From an uncultured Collinsella sp. (lineage in GTDB: Bacteria; Actinomycetota; Coriobacteriia; Coriobacteriales; Coriobacteriaceae), in assembly GCA_900555815.1 (NCBI GenBank), contig USMR01000032.1, positions 1-8,011 of the forward strand: 8,011 nt of DNA. The letters run 5' to 3'. The translations under genes and the position numbers were made by a program. Shown here in pieces: positions 6,677-8,011 of this stretch. Within the stretch, counting starts at the first letter, position 1. Each line of letters starts with the position of its first letter. The notes beneath the pieces are model-generated. The model saw only the letters and a list, made by a program, of their open reading frames with translations. It searched no databases and had not been told where the DNA came from.

Positions 6677-7530
6677 TAGATCATCGACCTCCTTGCAGCA
6701 TTGGAAATCGCCTCGACCACGAGCACCAAAACGATGGTCACAAGGATCACCAGGCCAGCGCAGTCGTACCGGAAGGAGGCATAGTACAAGTTGAAGACAA
6801 AGCCGATACCCGTGCCGGTAAGCAGGCCCACCAACGTGGCCTCGCGGATATTGGTCTCGACCATATAGAGCGTCCAGCTCATGAGCTCTGCCACGGCGAG
6901 CGGCAGGCCCGCCTGGAAAACAATCTGCCAAAAGCTGGCACCGCAGCTGTGCAGCGCCTCGATGGGTCCGGAAGGAATCTCATCGAGCGTATCGAGGAAA
7001 AAGCGCGTGATCTGGCCAAACGTCGCCAAAAAGAGCGCAAGGAAACCCGTGAACTCGTTTTGCTTGAACGAAAGGAGCAAAAGCAGCGCCCATGCGATCA
7101 TGGGAACATTGCGGAAGATATTGGCGAACACGCGAATGACGCCGCGCACGGCGCCGTTCTCGACGCCAACGCTCGAGCAGCCCAGCACCGCAAGAACGAT
7201 GCCCAAAAGCGCCGCGAGCATCGTGGCGGCGATGGAATCGAACACCGTCGACACCACCTGTGCGGCAATCATTCCCAGCTGGCCAAACGACGATGCCGTG
7301 GGGCAGAAGTTCTGCAGCATCCATACGATGGCCGCCGGCACCGAGCCCAAGGCATACCCAAAGCTAAAGTCGCTGACGAGCGACGCGCCCTCGGCAACAA
7401 GAACGATGGCAACGAGCGCCACGAGCGTGCGCAGCTGGCGCTTCTTGAACCAGCTCAGATCGGGAACCTTTCCCGAGCCCACATCGCCATAGGAACCGGC
7501 GGGCACGGCGCCGCACTCTCCCGCGCTCAT
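6676..7530 (-). CDS. phnE: PhnE1, phosphonate ABC transporter permease
   Basis: This 284-residue permease is the first of the pair. After a hydrophilic, Gly/Ser-rich N-terminus there are membrane segments at about residues 34-52, 95-117, 143-156, 160-178, 232-250 and 257-275. The EAA loop is EALHSCGASFWQIVFQAGLP (191-210), followed by MSWTLYMVETNIREATLVGLLTGTGIGF. The ETNIREATLVG segment is characteristic of phosphonate permeases. Its start overlaps the phnC stop as ATGA, with GGAG 7 bases upstream. Together with PhnE2 and PhnC it would form the inner part of the importer, with phosphonate delivered by a PhnD-type binding protein whose gene is expected beyond the window. The substrate could also include phosphite or phosphate esters, but the following C-P lyase genes favour phosphonate. 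Confidence 0.94.
   Translation of the reverse strand: MSAGECGAVPAGSYGDVGSGKVPDLSWFKKRQLRTLVALVAIVLVAEGASLVSDFSFGYALGSVPAAIVWMLQNFCPTASSFGQLGMIAAQVVSTVFDSIAATMLAALLGIVLAVLGCSSVGVENGAVRGVIRVFANIFRNVPMIAWALLLLLSFKQNEFTGFLALFLATFGQITRFFLDTLDEIPSGPIEALHSCGASFWQIVFQAGLPLAVAELMSWTLYMVETNIREATLVGLLTGTGIGFVFNLYYASFRYDCAGLVILVTIVLVLVVEAISNAARRSMI
6911..6944. repeat. 34-base segment in phnE1 nearly identical to 6048-6081 in phnE2
   Basis: This is the partner copy of the repeat in phnE2, in the same frame and orientation. The three differences are single bases. Confidence 0.8.
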
Positions 7531-8011
7531 CGCAGGGCTCCAGAGGGAACAGCGGATGCCACGCCGACGGATGCAGACGTCGCGGCAGCTTGGGGTTCGG
7601 CCACCGGAACGGGAATACGGCCCTCTTCATCATCGCCGTAAATCGCTGCAATCATCTGGAGCGTCAGCTCGGCAGGCGTGCCTTCGAAGACCTTCTCGCC
7701 CGCGCGCAGGCCCACGATACGATCGGAAAACTCAAGTGCCATGTCCACCTGATGCAGATTGACGATGCACGTGATGCCATGCTGACGTGTCACGCGGCGC
7801 AGATGCTCCATGACAGCACGGCTGCTCTTGGGATCAAGGCTCGCGATAGGCTCGTCGCATAAAATGATGCGCGGATCTTGAATGAGTGCACGAGCAATAC
7901 CCACGCGCTGCTTTTGTCCGCCCGAGAGCTGGTCGGCGCGACGATAGGCAAACTCGCCCAGACCCACTTCGTCGAGCAACTCGAACGCACGAAGCTTCTC
8001 GGCGTCACTGT
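7527..8011 (-). CDS. phnC: PhnC, phosphonate ABC transporter ATP-binding protein (partial, 5' end off window)
   Basis: About 160 C-terminal residues are visible. The frame is open to the window edge (upstream residues SDAEKLRAFELLDEVGL), so the start and Walker A lie outside. Visible ATPase elements are the signature LSGGQKQRVGIARAL, Walker B IILCDEPIASLDP and the H-loop region VNLHQVDMAL. CDEPIASLDP and LHQVD(M/Y)AL are the PhnC-typical forms (E. coli ADEPIASLDP and LHQVDYAL). After the usual end of the domain there is a tail of about 30 residues rich in Pro, Ala, Val and Ser with no recognisable function. PhnC powers import of phosphonates through PhnE1/PhnE2. Its TGA stop overlaps the phnE1 start (ATGA), giving tight coupling of ATPase and permease synthesis. 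Confidence 0.95.
   Translation of the reverse strand, partial: SDAEKLRAFELLDEVGLGEFAYRRADQLSGGQKQRVGIARALIQDPRIILCDEPIASLDPKSSRAVMEHLRRVTRQHGITCIVNLHQVDMALEFSDRIVGLRAGEKVFEGTPAELTLQMIAAIYGDDEEGRIPVPVAEPQAAATSASVGVASAVPSGALR

Noticed and set aside
6677..6931. Upstream extension of the phnE2 frame to 6931
   Set aside because: This part is phnE1 coding sequence in another frame and does not look like a membrane protein; the start at 6676 has a ribosome binding site and a TAATG junction.
1..8011. Terminators, promoters, riboswitches, tRNAs, insertion sequences or CRISPR arrays
   Set aside because: Coding sequence fills the window with gaps of at most about 12 bases, and no such structure was seen inside or between genes.

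Overview
The window is one uninterrupted stretch of a phosphonate uptake and carbon-phosphorus (C-P) lyase operon. All nine genes lie on the minus strand, so transcription runs from position 8011 towards 1. In that order they are phnC (5' end outside the window), phnE1, phnE2, phnG, phnH, phnI, phnJ, phnK, phnM and phnL (3' end outside the window), where the two phnE copies are counted as one gene type. No gap between genes exceeds about 12 bases and most junctions overlap. There is therefore no room for internal promoters, terminators, RNA genes or mobile elements, and I see none. phnD and any regulator would lie beyond position 8011. phnN, phnP or other late-pathway genes, if present, would lie beyond position 1.

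The DNA is GC-rich with strong G/C preference at third codon positions, and strong AGGAGG-type ribosome binding sites precede most starts. This, together with two tandem PhnE permeases and a single ordered phn operon, suggests a high-GC Gram-positive anaerobe. A Coriobacteriia gut bacterium (Collinsella/Olsenella-like) is my best guess, but it is inference and not proven by the sequence.

How the genes work together: PhnC (ATPase) with PhnE1/PhnE2 (membrane permeases) and an unseen PhnD binding protein import phosphonates. PhnI with PhnG, PhnH and PhnL couples phosphonate to the ribose of ATP. PhnM removes pyrophosphate, and the radical-SAM enzyme PhnJ cleaves the C-P bond, giving a cyclic ribose phosphate and a hydrocarbon (methane from methylphosphonate). 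PhnK and PhnL are ABC-type ATPases that dock on the PhnGHIJ core.

The most notable observation is an in-frame TAG stop at codon 117 of phnI (4294-4296). The reading frame continues unbroken and conserved for 271 more codons after it, so the gene is otherwise intact. TAG also ends phnH and phnK normally, so the code is not globally reassigned. Secondary points are a four-cysteine zinc-ribbon-like insert in PhnK, the gene order K-M-L instead of K-L-M, and a nearly identical 34-base segment shared by the two permease genes.
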